Assembly: GCA_002448235.1 (NCBI GenBank) | Contig: DIXF01000012.1 | Location: 62,001 to 126,000 of the forward strand | Origin: Syntrophaceae bacterium UBA6087 | GTDB taxonomy: Bacteria > Desulfobacterota > Desulfomonilia > UBA1062 | DNA: 64,000 bases | Direction: 5' to 3' | Part shown: piece after piece, positions 34,251-43,086 of the stretch | Layout of the letters: every line of letters begins with the position of its first letter | Numbering within the stretch: the stretch's first letter is position 1 | Notes under the pieces: generated by a model | Seen by the model: the letters and a program-made list of their open reading frames with translations, nothing else | What the model was told of the DNA's origin: nothing | Database searches by the model: none | Translations under genes and position numbers: made by a program

Positions 34251-35546
34251 TTATGCGCCGACGGGAACCGGGATGAGCTCTTCCCTTTCCCGCACGATGA
34301 TATTCTGAATGCACACGGTCAGGGCAGCGACCATGAACCAGAACCATATGAAGTATCCATGGGAGAAATTCCCTATGAAGAGTCTCAAGACAAGCATCAG
34401 CTGGATTGCATTGATGATGTTGAGGTAGAACGTACCGTTCTCTTTGTACTCGTAGAGGCTGGTCTTGATTTCTTTTGTCTTCCGGAATACGGCCCATATC
34501 CAGTAAAACCACGCCAGGCTCGCTATTCCCAGCTCTCCCAGCACCTCTCCGTACATATTGTGCGCGTAGAACCGATAATTGAAAAATCTTCCCCTGGCTT
34601 CCGCATAGCATCCGACCCCCACTCCTATGATCGGTCTTTTGATCATCATGGAGATCCCGTTCACGAAGCCCAGGTATCTGTCGGAGCTCGATCTGCTTGC
34701 ATGAACACCCTCCTTGATCGTCGACATGTGAGAGAGATAATCCGTTGCCGCTACGGAGAAGAAGACGACGAAGACGAAACCTGCAATGATGAGAGCCCGC
34801 GCCCTGTTTCGCGCAAAGTACACCATTCCCAGAAACACGATCATGAGGCCCAGGAACCCTCCTCTGGATTTGGAGGCGTAGACGCCGAAGACGATAAGGG
34901 CGAGCACTGCCAGAGAGAGAAGTTTCGGGAATCTCTTCCTGCCCGCCAGGGCAAAGAAAATGATGAACGGGATCGCCTGGTTCAGCGAGTTCGCCAGCGC
35001 CACGTGCCCTGCAGCTGCCCCGTATCTGCCGTATGCGACGGAGCCGTATCCGTGCTCGGAGGCGATTCCCGACAGGTAATTCGCGACCGGTTCGTACGCG
35101 ATCCATGCCGTGACAAGAATAAACGCCCACAAGAACTTCGAAAGGTCTGCCGTGGTGAGCACCGTTGAAACGATCATGAGATAGAACAATGCATACTTCA
35201 GTATGAAATAGCCGCCGAAATCCCACGACGTTGCGGGATCGACGGAGAAAGCTATGGAGAGCATCCCCACGGTCATAAAGCTCCAGAAGGCGCCGTTTAT
35301 GGGGCTGATGCGGGGGAATATATTGCCCAAACCCTTAAACGAGATAAAAATCCTCAGGAGCACGATTATGGCGACCACCAACTCGAACCGCATGGCGCCG
35401 AGCGCCGGATACATGTCGCCGAGCTTTGCGTTCAGGACAATGAAGTACGACATCACCCCGTACACCGGGTTTTTCAGCGACATTATCAGGAGCAGAATAC
35501 TTGCGGTCGGGAGGATAATCTGAATGGATTCCGCTGGAGGCAGCAT
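34251..35546 (-). CDS. O-antigen ligase/polymerase, module A
   Basis: A 431-residue membrane protein with about ten helices. SKSRGGFLGL, RSSSDRYLGFVNGISMMIKRPIIGVG and RFYAHNMYGEVLGELG match the Wzy/WaaL superfamily and resemble the O-glycosylation ligases recurring in exosortase A loci. It could polymerise EPS or attach glycan to exported protein. The counterpart in module B is at 5061-6404. It starts 31 bases after the flippase gene upstream. Confidence 0.86.
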   Translation of the reverse strand: MLPPAESIQIILPTASILLLIMSLKNPVYGVMSYFIVLNAKLGDMYPALGAMRFELVVAIIVLLRIFISFKGLGNIFPRISPINGAFWSFMTVGMLSIAFSVDPATSWDFGGYFILKYALFYLMIVSTVLTTADLSKFLWAFILVTAWIAYEPVANYLSGIASEHGYGSVAYGRYGAAAGHVALANSLNQAIPFIIFFALAGRKRFPKLLSLAVLALIVFGVYASKSRGGFLGLMIVFLGMVYFARNRARALIIAGFVFVVFFSVAATDYLSHMSTIKEGVHASRSSSDRYLGFVNGISMMIKRPIIGVGVGCYAEARGRFFNYRFYAHNMYGEVLGELGIASLAWFYWIWAVFRKTKEIKTSLYEYKENGTFYLNIINAIQLMLVLRLFIGNFSHGYFIWFWFMVAALTVCIQNIIVREREELIPVPVGA

Positions 35547-35577
35547 TCTCTTTAATTTTCTCCTTTGGCCGGTGCGG

Positions 35578-37059
35578 CTACCAAAGTTTCAGCACGCCGA
35601 TATCCGGCTTCATGAACGCACTGATCATTGTCTTTTCCTCGCTGGTGTAGAACTTCATGAAATAGAGCATCAGGGGAAAGGAGCTGATGATCAGCAGCTT
35701 GACGAAAATGTCCGCATACAGTGAATCGAGGGAGACCTGACGGGAGAAGGCATAGATCAGGGTAGCGGCTGCCAGGATCTTTCCCATACGCAGAAATTCG
35801 AAGTCTATCTTGAAGAACCTGTTGCTGAAATAATACGTGAGCAGGCTTAAATAGGTGTAGGAGATGAGCGTTGCAAACGCTGCCCCGTATATCCCGTACC
35901 GGGGGATGAGCAGAAAATTCAGGCTCAGATTCAAAGCGGCGTTCGAGGCATTGATGTATGCAAAGTATTTGGTTTTTTTCTCAATGATGATCCCCATGTT
36001 GAAGTGATAGTTGAACGTGAAAATGACGTTTGCGAGCACGATGATCGGCACGACCCTGTACGCCGGCCAGAATTCCTTTTCCGCCATGATCATGAGCACG
36101 TCCCTGGTGAGCACCGCGACGCCCAGGGCCATAAAGGATATGAGCACGAGGAAATACGTGAATATCTTCCCGAACACCTCTTCCGAGTTCTCCTGGTCGT
36201 AGACCTCGAGCCTCCTGGGCTGCCATACCTGGTTGAAGGGTTCGGAAACGAAGGTGCCGGGAAGGCCGCCGAAACGGTATCCCAGCGCGTACAGCCCTGC
36301 GTCCGCTATGGAACAATAGGATTTGATGAAAAACCTGTCCGAGACATGTACGATGAACGAGCCGAGCTGAGACGGGACCATGGGGATACCGAACTTGAGC
36401 ATCTCTTTTACGATCACGGGAGAGAATCGCAGCCCGGCCCTGAACAGTTGGGGAACGTTGAGAATGAAAAAAACCACGATCGAGGTGATCAGTGTGCTGA
36501 TGAGAATCCCGAGTACGCCCATGTCCATGAATATGATGAAGTAGATGTTCAAGCCGATGGCCAGAAAAAGTCTGAAAAAGGAAAGAACGACATACTGCAG
36601 CGATTTCATGGTGACCCTGAGATAATTCAGGCCGATGCCGTTGAGCGTCTGAAACCACAAGGATGCAAACGCGATCAGAAAAAACACCGAGAGCTGCGAG
36701 GAATTCAGGACGTATTCGGCCAGGAACGGCGCGCTCATGGACAGCAGCCCGACGAACAGGAGCCCGAATGCGCCGAGGAAGATATATGAGGAGCTCAATA
36801 CGAGGTTCCGCTCTTTTTCTTCCTTGTATTCGAAATAAAACCGGTAAAACGCCGAAGAGATGGATGCTGCCAGGACGACGCCCAGGATATCGGTGCTGAG
36901 GCCCACCAGTTCCTTGATCCCATAGTCATGGGTGGTGAGATATCGGGTGTATATCGGCAGGAGGAGAAAGCCTGCAACCTTATTCACACTCGCGCCGATG
37001 CCGTATATGATCGAGTGCCTGGCAAGCAGCTTCGACTCGTTGCTCACACTTATCGACAT
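35578..37059 (-). CDS. Oligosaccharide flippase (Wzx/MOP family), module A
   Basis: A 493-residue protein with about 14 membrane helices. Opening YGIGASVNKVAGFLLLPIYTRYLTTHDYGIKELVG is the polysaccharide-transporter version of the MOP fold (R-x-L-x-x-x-D-Y-G). It exports the lipid-linked repeat unit. The gene is preceded by a 154-base stretch (37060-37213) in which no gene or clear signal was seen, and may begin a translational block within the operon. Confidence 0.88.
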   Translation of the reverse strand: MSISVSNESKLLARHSIIYGIGASVNKVAGFLLLPIYTRYLTTHDYGIKELVGLSTDILGVVLAASISSAFYRFYFEYKEEKERNLVLSSSYIFLGAFGLLFVGLLSMSAPFLAEYVLNSSQLSVFFLIAFASLWFQTLNGIGLNYLRVTMKSLQYVVLSFFRLFLAIGLNIYFIIFMDMGVLGILISTLITSIVVFFILNVPQLFRAGLRFSPVIVKEMLKFGIPMVPSQLGSFIVHVSDRFFIKSYCSIADAGLYALGYRFGGLPGTFVSEPFNQVWQPRRLEVYDQENSEEVFGKIFTYFLVLISFMALGVAVLTRDVLMIMAEKEFWPAYRVVPIIVLANVIFTFNYHFNMGIIIEKKTKYFAYINASNAALNLSLNFLLIPRYGIYGAAFATLISYTYLSLLTYYFSNRFFKIDFEFLRMGKILAAATLIYAFSRQVSLDSLYADIFVKLLIISSFPLMLYFMKFYTSEEKTMISAFMKPDIGVLKLW

Positions 37060-37213
37060 GGAATCAACCTCATTAAAAATGAGAGTCCGGATTTTATCAG
37101 CGCGAGGCCAGGGACTCCCGGATTATTGGAAGATTGCCGGCTGCCTTTTTAAGGCAAGATATTTAAAAAGGATCCTACAGGCGAGGTTGCGGTTTCTTTC
37201 CGATGGGAAGAAC

Positions 37214-38587
37214 TCAGTTCGGCTGCAGTGTTTCGTTAAATATATTCACGAGGTCTACTACCTGATTTCTTGCATTGAATGCCGATTCGTGGAGGTGATT
37301 GCTGTCCCTCTTCACCCCCGGGACCTGCTTGCCCGTGCAGTACTCCGCGTATGCGGTGTCCAGGGCATTGAGCAGCGAATCGTAATCGTCTTCCGGGACA
37401 TGGTGGTATTTCTGGTGTTTCCTGAGAATATCCAGAGCCTCACCTTCCGGGACGACCGCTATAATCGTGCGGCCGGTTGCCAGGTACTCGAAGAATTTAG
37501 CCGTAATGACGCCCTTGCTCCGCTCGTCCGATCCGATGACGAGCAGCAGAAGGTCGGCTCCTTTCTGCTTCCGTATGATCTCTTCCTGAGGAATATAGCC
37601 GTTGATTTTCACGATGTCTTCGATCCCCAGCTCCTTCGAAAGCGCTTCGGCCCTGTCGTTCATCCACCCGTGTATGAGAAACTGGGTTTCTCTTCTTACC
37701 GCGCCGTCCCTTGACTCAACCCATTTCTTCAACCCTTTGAGGAAAAAATCGGGGCGGATGGTCCCGTACATCGAGCCGGTGTAGAGGATGGTGAATTTGT
37801 CAAACCCGGCTGCGTCGACCTTCTCGAACAATTCCGGGTCAAAGCCGTTCAGGATGGCGGTGATCTTATGGCTGTGCGCGGGATAGCGCTCTTTCAGCCT
37901 TTGGCAATAATAATCGGATGCGATAATGACTTTATCCGCATACCGGACAATGATCTTCTCCAGATATTTATTGGATATATAATGGATGCGAGATACATCC
38001 TTCAAACTGAAATTGTCGCTGATCGGGTCCCGGCAGTCAGCGATCCAGGGCTTTTTGAAAATAGCGGACAATATCAGTCCGGTCAGGTGCTCTGAATGGG
38101 GAGGCGTGGTCGTATAAATGACATCGAACGGGTCCTTCCGCATGAGGCTGATGCCCTTCAACGTTGCAAAAGGCACCCAGAGGAGCATGTGATCGGGAAT
38201 GGAGAATGCGTTGAGTATCACGGACAGAAACGCACTCCTGACCTTTCCCGGTATCGCTTCCAGTCCTTTCTTTTTCTGTGGAGGCTCCTGCTGCGCATCC
38301 CCTTTCTTCGCATCCGCTTCCCGTATCCGCCGGTATTGTATCCTCCGCCAGACATCGATCATGGTTGTCCGGTGAATTCTGATATCCGGGGATACCCTCT
38401 TGAGCAGATTGGGGTCGCTGAATATCTGATCGTCTTCCTCGATGGTGATGACTTCCGGCAGCCACCCTTCTCCGGGGAGATACTTGCAGAACCGTATTGT
38501 CCGGTATACGCCGACGTATGCTATCGGCGGGAATCCATATGCTATGACCAGTACTTTTTTCACCTTGCCGGTGGAAGCGCTATTCAT
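37214..38587 (-). CDS. GT4-like glycosyltransferase (long)
   Basis: A 457-residue GT-B enzyme. FPPIAYVGVYRTIRF near residue 19 is the loop typical of this subfamily, YTTTPPHSEHLTG around 150, the linker LNGFDPELFE, and AKFFEYLATGRTIIAV in the donor site, where an E is kept at the second E-x7-E position but the first is replaced. Residues 85-110 are a charged insertion (KKGDAQQEPPQKKKG). Its start overlaps the stop of the hexapeptide acyltransferase upstream by 8 bases. Confidence 0.82.
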   Translation of the reverse strand: MNSASTGKVKKVLVIAYGFPPIAYVGVYRTIRFCKYLPGEGWLPEVITIEEDDQIFSDPNLLKRVSPDIRIHRTTMIDVWRRIQYRRIREADAKKGDAQQEPPQKKKGLEAIPGKVRSAFLSVILNAFSIPDHMLLWVPFATLKGISLMRKDPFDVIYTTTPPHSEHLTGLILSAIFKKPWIADCRDPISDNFSLKDVSRIHYISNKYLEKIIVRYADKVIIASDYYCQRLKERYPAHSHKITAILNGFDPELFEKVDAAGFDKFTILYTGSMYGTIRPDFFLKGLKKWVESRDGAVRRETQFLIHGWMNDRAEALSKELGIEDIVKINGYIPQEEIIRKQKGADLLLLVIGSDERSKGVITAKFFEYLATGRTIIAVVPEGEALDILRKHQKYHHVPEDDYDSLLNALDTAYAEYCTGKQVPGVKRDSNHLHESAFNARNQVVDLVNIFNETLQPN

Positions 38588-39128
38588 GTGTCCTTTCTCC
38601 TATCTTGCGTGCCGGATAGCCGGCCAGTATCGTGCCTTCGGCGTATTCCTTCTGCCCGACGACTGAGCTTGCCGAGATCACGCATCTGTTGCCGAGCACC
38701 ACACCGGGCATGATGAACACGTTCGCCCCGATCCAGACATCGTCGCCGATAATGACGGGTTTGAACGTGTTCCCCTGCTCGCTGATCGGGGTTGAGGGGT
38801 CCCGGTAATTGTGGCTCTGGCTCCAGATCTTTGCATACGGGCCGGTGAGTACATTATGGCCGAAACTGATCCCGCCTCCTGCCTGGATATAATTATAAAA
38901 CCCGATGTTGACGTTGTCCCCGCATTCGATCTTTTTCGGGTTGAGGATAATGGCGCCGGGATAGACACTTAATTGATTCCCTGCGTTCAGAAACTTCTTT
39001 GTATACCATGTGCGCCTGATCGACAGGCCCATCTTTCCGGGTATGTTCCGCAGCAGGGCGGAGATATACTCATATCTTCCCCACTGAGACGACATATCCC
39101 AATACAGGTATCTCAATGCATGGATCAT
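38580..39128 (-). CDS. Left-handed beta-helix O-acetyltransferase (maltose acetyltransferase-like)
   Basis: A 182-residue hexapeptide-repeat protein with IECGDNVNIGFYNYI, IIGDDVWIGANVFIMPG and SVVGQKEYAEGTILAGYPARKIG. The catalytic histidine is probably in WSQSHNY. The pattern matches NodL/LacA-type O-acetyltransferases. It lies between an ATP-grasp gene (4 bases upstream) and a glycosyltransferase (8-base overlap), in the same order as the paralogous block in module B. Confidence 0.86.
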   Translation of the reverse strand: MIHALRYLYWDMSSQWGRYEYISALLRNIPGKMGLSIRRTWYTKKFLNAGNQLSVYPGAIILNPKKIECGDNVNIGFYNYIQAGGGISFGHNVLTGPYAKIWSQSHNYRDPSTPISEQGNTFKPVIIGDDVWIGANVFIMPGVVLGNRCVISASSVVGQKEYAEGTILAGYPARKIGERTHE

Positions 39129-39132
39129 ACTG

Positions 39133-40161
39133 CTATTTCGTCACTCTTTTTTTTTGCAGCCCCCTTCTCTGAATCAATGATTCAATGATGATCTTTTCCA
39201 GATCGAGCGATGCCGAAAGAGGCGGTTCGATGTTATAGTCGTCTTTGTATACAAAGGTCGGCTTTTCCTTATATGCGTAGTGGTGCCATACGGGGGAGAA
39301 CTCGGTGATGAGGAATCCGTTTTCCGAGGGGATGAGGTCGAGATTTATCCAACTCGCCGAGAGCTCTGAAGCCAGCTTCTCGGATATTGATATCGCATCG
39401 TCCGGTATATAGCTCCATTGTCCGATGCCGCCGCCATCGATGTTTACCTTCCACTGCTCTTTCGATGCCTGGAACCGCCAATGCCCTTCCATCACCTTCC
39501 CGTTCCCCACGACGGTCTTCAGGTCCCTGTCCGTTGGGATGAATTTCTGGGCGAGCAGCGGGGGGGAGAGAAACGGATACCTCATCTTCCGGGCCTTGAT
39601 CAAAAGATAATAGAAGATGCGCTGTCTGAATATCCTGAAAAAATACCTCAACGCCCCGGCATGGTAGAAATCGAACTGCGACATCCTGTAATACGATTCA
39701 AGCTCGCTCCGATTGTGAACGAGGAGCACCGTACCTCCGCCGGCACCATAGCGGTTTTTCAGCACTATCGGATACCCGAGATTCTCGTGAGCCTCATCCA
39801 CGGCTTGTTCCGACAGGAGGGGGATGGTCTCCGGCATGGGGAATCCATGGGCCTTGAGATAGAGAAACTGCCGGTACTTGTCATTGTAAAAATAGGTTAT
39901 GCCCGGATCGGGATATGTCAATAATTTCGGATGATTCCGATGGATAAAATCCAGATTGTCAGAGACCTTGTACAGCGCAAGGGGATAGTTGGAGGAAAAC
40001 TCGAAGCTCGGATAAAATATGAGAAAATCGACGGTATTGTAATCGAAGCCTATCCACTCGTGCCCTTCGAACTCTAAAGGGACGCATTCGACATCATACT
40101 CTGCCAGCTTGTTCTGAAACGCATGGAAGCGTTCGTCTGATTTGATCAATACGGCTCTCAT
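39133..40161 (-). CDS. ATP-grasp ligase, RimK-like
   Basis: A 342-residue ATP-grasp protein. Residues about 115-160 hold the ATP-binding lysine region (MPETIPLL, GYPIVLKNRYGAGGGTVLL), and the metal/ATP site is in SWINLDLIPSENGFLITEFSPVW. Such enzymes join a carboxylate to an amine or thiol through an acyl phosphate. In an EPS locus a likely job is amidating a uronic acid or adding an amino acid to a sugar. It follows the GT2 gene by 19 bases. Confidence 0.82.
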   Translation of the reverse strand: MRAVLIKSDERFHAFQNKLAEYDVECVPLEFEGHEWIGFDYNTVDFLIFYPSFEFSSNYPLALYKVSDNLDFIHRNHPKLLTYPDPGITYFYNDKYRQFLYLKAHGFPMPETIPLLSEQAVDEAHENLGYPIVLKNRYGAGGGTVLLVHNRSELESYYRMSQFDFYHAGALRYFFRIFRQRIFYYLLIKARKMRYPFLSPPLLAQKFIPTDRDLKTVVGNGKVMEGHWRFQASKEQWKVNIDGGGIGQWSYIPDDAISISEKLASELSASWINLDLIPSENGFLITEFSPVWHHYAYKEKPTFVYKDDYNIEPPLSASLDLEKIIIESLIQRRGLQKKRVTK

Positions 40162-40180
40162 AAGTCTCCTGTTTTTATGT

Positions 40181-41323
40181 TTATTCCCGCACCGGCTTCC
40201 AGGAAATCACCTTCCTTCCCCTCAGATAATCCAGTGAGCCGAGCGCTGCCGCAAGGTTTACCAGTATGAAATAGTATGGGATGGTAAACAGCTTACGGGG
40301 CCTGTCCATGGCATGAAAACCGTAGTAGGAAAGGCCTAAGACCAGCGCGAGGCCGCCGAATGCCAGGAGGAAGAACCACCTGGTGATGAGGAGAACGGAA
40401 GAGAGGAGCATCCCGATATAGTAGAAGCCTACAAGCCAGCGCAGGACCTTGTGCGAGATGATCTGCCATGCAAGCAGAGGTCTGACGGCCGGATTGATAA
40501 GCTCGGGATATCGTGACAGACCGGTGAACCCGCGGGTTACGATTCTCCTTCGTGTTTTCAGCTCATCGGACGGCCTGGTGGTTGCCTCTTCATACGTTAC
40601 TGCTTCAGGCTCATACACCACGCAGTGACCGCCTTTTATTACGAGAAGCGGAGATATGAAGTCGCTCATCATATCCTCGTCCAGGGTATTGTACAGCTCT
40701 TTCCGGATTGCATAGAGCGGCCCGTCAACGCCGACGAGCGATCCCAGAGAGCTTTCCGCTTTCTTGAGAATCTGTTCGTATTTCCAGTACAGGCCCTGAC
40801 TTTCGGTGGTGAGGTTGTCCTTTGATTTCGTAAACACAACCCTGCCGGCCACAGCGCCTATCCTCGGGTCGGCAAAATTCGAAACGAGCTTTTTCAGGCT
40901 GTCTTTTTCGCACAGGGAAGCTGCGTCCATGAAAACGATGATGCCATGGGAAGCCTCCCGCACGCAGTCGTTCTGCACCATGGTCTTCCCCCGGTTATGG
41001 GGGAAGGCCGCGAGCTTCACCCCTTCGCCTTCAAACGACCTCACGATCTCGTTCGTTCCGTCCGTCGAACCGTCCGAACCGATGATTACCTCCATGCGCT
41101 CCCTGGGATAATCAAGGGCCAGCGTATTCTCGATCTTACCGGCTATACTGAGTTCCTCGTTATATGCGGTGATGACGATGGAAACCTCGGGGAGTATTTC
41201 TTTCTTGTGGAAATCGTTTCCGAGCTTCCGGGACATTCTCGTAATGATCACGGGATACATGAAGTACACATATCCCGTGAGGACCGAGCACAACCAGAAA
41301 ACGGCCATTATGCTTTTCGTCAT
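40181..41323 (-). CDS. GT2 glycosyltransferase, exosortase-linked, module A
   Basis: A 380-residue family 2 glycosyltransferase. SIVITAYNEE, the GSDGSTDG motif, the DxD-position sequence FMDAAS and EEATTRPSDELKTRRRIV match its paralogue at 9404-10570 along most of the length. Both have one N-terminal and several C-terminal membrane helices and both lie just after EpsI. It may make the first or core transfer common to the two modules. Confidence 0.88.
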   Translation of the reverse strand: MTKSIMAVFWLCSVLTGYVYFMYPVIITRMSRKLGNDFHKKEILPEVSIVITAYNEELSIAGKIENTLALDYPRERMEVIIGSDGSTDGTNEIVRSFEGEGVKLAAFPHNRGKTMVQNDCVREASHGIIVFMDAASLCEKDSLKKLVSNFADPRIGAVAGRVVFTKSKDNLTTESQGLYWKYEQILKKAESSLGSLVGVDGPLYAIRKELYNTLDEDMMSDFISPLLVIKGGHCVVYEPEAVTYEEATTRPSDELKTRRRIVTRGFTGLSRYPELINPAVRPLLAWQIISHKVLRWLVGFYYIGMLLSSVLLITRWFFLLAFGGLALVLGLSYYGFHAMDRPRKLFTIPYYFILVNLAAALGSLDYLRGRKVISWKPVRE

Positions 41324-41356
41324 GTCATTTTCCCAGGGTATTATCGATGCCCGGCT

Positions 41357-41992
41357 TCAGGGCCGGTCGAAATAATTGCGGATCAGCGGCGCCATTTCGC
41401 GGCTGAACCGCATGACGCTATTTTCGCAGGATTTCACATTCTTTCTCGTATCCGCCGATACCCGTATCCACACCGTCGACGGGTTCCGTCCGGTAAGGCC
41501 CTTGATCATCTGGTACAATCTGTTTGCGCTGTTCCGGGGGATGACCCTGTCGCCGGTCTGCCACCAGCAATAGACCAGTTCCTGCCGGTCTCCTTTATCG
41601 ATAAGGAGGCGGTTGACTCCCGCCTTTCCTGCTCCCAGCTCTCTGAGGACGATCTCATCTTCAGACACTGTCCAGCCCTGGCCGGGATAACAGACGGCAG
41701 GCGCATGAACCTCGTTTGCCGAATCGATATCCTTGTAATAGGCGACATAGAGGGTAACGGCCTCAGTCCCTTTTTTGTACGTGCGGAAAACAATGTCCTG
41801 AGCACCGATGGCGGATTTGAGCAGGTTCAGATCGGTGCCGAGGCTCCTCCCCTCCCAGGGGCCGATGCTTTCCGGAATCCGGTACAGGCTGATCGATTCG
41901 GAATGCAGGCTCCGCTTCATCGTGTGGGTCGAGCCGAACACGATCAGCGCAAGAACCAGGATGTATACTGCATTTTTTTCTGCTCTAACCAT
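41357..41992 (-). CDS. epsI: EpsI family protein (exosortase-associated), module A
   Basis: A 211-residue protein: one N-terminal membrane helix, then IGPWEGRSLG and the H-A-P-A-V-C-Y-P-G-Q-G-W motif that defines the EpsI domain more canonically than its module B counterpart (HAPEECLGG). Its start overlaps the exosortase stop by 49 bases. In other bacteria this domain is fused to exosortase; here it remains a separate, overlapping gene. Confidence 0.9.
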   Translation of the reverse strand: MVRAEKNAVYILVLALIVFGSTHTMKRSLHSESISLYRIPESIGPWEGRSLGTDLNLLKSAIGAQDIVFRTYKKGTEAVTLYVAYYKDIDSANEVHAPAVCYPGQGWTVSEDEIVLRELGAGKAGVNRLLIDKGDRQELVYCWWQTGDRVIPRNSANRLYQMIKGLTGRNPSTVWIRVSADTRKNVKSCENSVMRFSREMAPLIRNYFDRP

Positions 41993-42804
41993 TGGATTGC
42001 CACACTCCCCATAAGCAGGCAGAGAAAGGACAGGGCCAGGGTCAAGATCCCGGCTACCAGATGCGAGTAGCCTTCAGCCAGATGCGAAGACAGATAATAT
42101 GCGAGCAACCCGGTCAGGGTGATCCTCACCACGTTGCCGAGCAAGGATACGGGGACCGAGAAGACGAGCAGGATAAATCTCTGAATATTGGAAGCAAACA
42201 GGATATACCCCATCAGGAAGGCCATGGCGATGACGGAAATCAGAGACCGTATGCCCGAGCAGGCGACCACGACCTTCATGGAATAATTCGGCAGTTGGAT
42301 AAGATTGCCTTCCTGCAGGACCGGGATGTCGAAAAGCTGGAGGATGTTCACCGAACAGGTCGTCGCAAACAGCTTCAGGGGGTTGGTAAGCATCGTATAG
42401 ATCTCCGATGGGATCGGGATCATGAAGATCAGAAACAGGACCGGGAATGCGACCACCCTCGTAATGCGTATCCCTGCAGTGGAGAGAAGCGCTCCGAAAA
42501 TGAAAACGATGAGCGATACCCTCTCGAAGACCGATATCTCGGCGCCGATGCCCAGGAAATAGAGGAACGCCCATGCAGAGAGAAACGCAAATCCCAGCCT
42601 GCTCGGCTCTACGGGCTTACCGATGATCTTCTCCCTCTTGCGCCAGATGAGATACAGCGAAACGGGTACCACCAGGAATCCATGGCTGTAATCTTCATCA
42701 CGCACCCAGACTCCGGCGAGTTCGAGGAACGTTGAATAGTACAGGATACAGAAAAGGCCTGACATCAATACCGTTGTGAGAGTCAGCCTTCGTATGTCAT
42801 CCAT
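41944..42804 (-). CDS. xrt: Exosortase, module A
   Basis: A 286-residue membrane protein from ATG 42804, which has AGGAAGGA 9 bases upstream; a longer frame upstream lacks a ribosome site. Eight or so helices. The catalytic set is Cys182 in VACSGIRS, Arg227 in LGNVVRITL and His248 in EGYSHLVAG, the exact residues proposed for exosortase A-type enzymes. It heads the minus-strand operon that continues for more than 20 kb. Two exosortases in one locus is unusual; this one has the standard CSGIRS motif. Confidence 0.94.
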   Translation of the reverse strand: MDDIRRLTLTTVLMSGLFCILYYSTFLELAGVWVRDEDYSHGFLVVPVSLYLIWRKREKIIGKPVEPSRLGFAFLSAWAFLYFLGIGAEISVFERVSLIVFIFGALLSTAGIRITRVVAFPVLFLIFMIPIPSEIYTMLTNPLKLFATTCSVNILQLFDIPVLQEGNLIQLPNYSMKVVVACSGIRSLISVIAMAFLMGYILFASNIQRFILLVFSVPVSLLGNVVRITLTGLLAYYLSSHLAEGYSHLVAGILTLALSFLCLLMGSVAIQWLEQKKMQYTSWFLR

Positions 42805-42908
42805 TTCAAACGATCCTTCCTGGAATTCATTGTCTCTGACCGGGGAAATGTACAAAACTCCGTCACGACGGGTGAACAAGCACCTTTGCTTCGGTAAAAT
42901 CATTAGGC

Positions 42909-42928
42909 AAAGCCCTGAATTGGGCTTT
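42909..42928 (-). promoter_or_regulatory. Hairpin in the leader of the module A operon
   Basis: AAAGCCC (42909-42915) and GGGCTTT (42922-42928) form a perfect 7-base stem about 105 bases upstream of the exosortase start codon. It is not followed by a T-run, so it may be part of a leader structure. The rest of the 282-base stretch 42805-43086 shows no gene and no convincing sigma-70 or sigma-54 promoter. Confidence 0.3.
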
Positions 42929-43086
42929 AGTAAGAATAAATATTGGGGTGCTCCCCATTCTCAAGGAAAGATGGGCCGGTGTCCGGACAGGGATTTGTAG
43001 GCTTTTGATAACGCTGAACGAAAAGAATATCGATCGGCCGGTTACGCTGTACTCAAGGGAAGTTTCTTGCGCTTCGGCGCCTGCTT

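Noticed and set aside
42805..43086. c-di-GMP (GEMM) riboswitch upstream of the exosortase operon
   Set aside because: Fragments such as GGGCTTTGCCTAA looked similar, but the order and helices of the aptamer could not be assembled.
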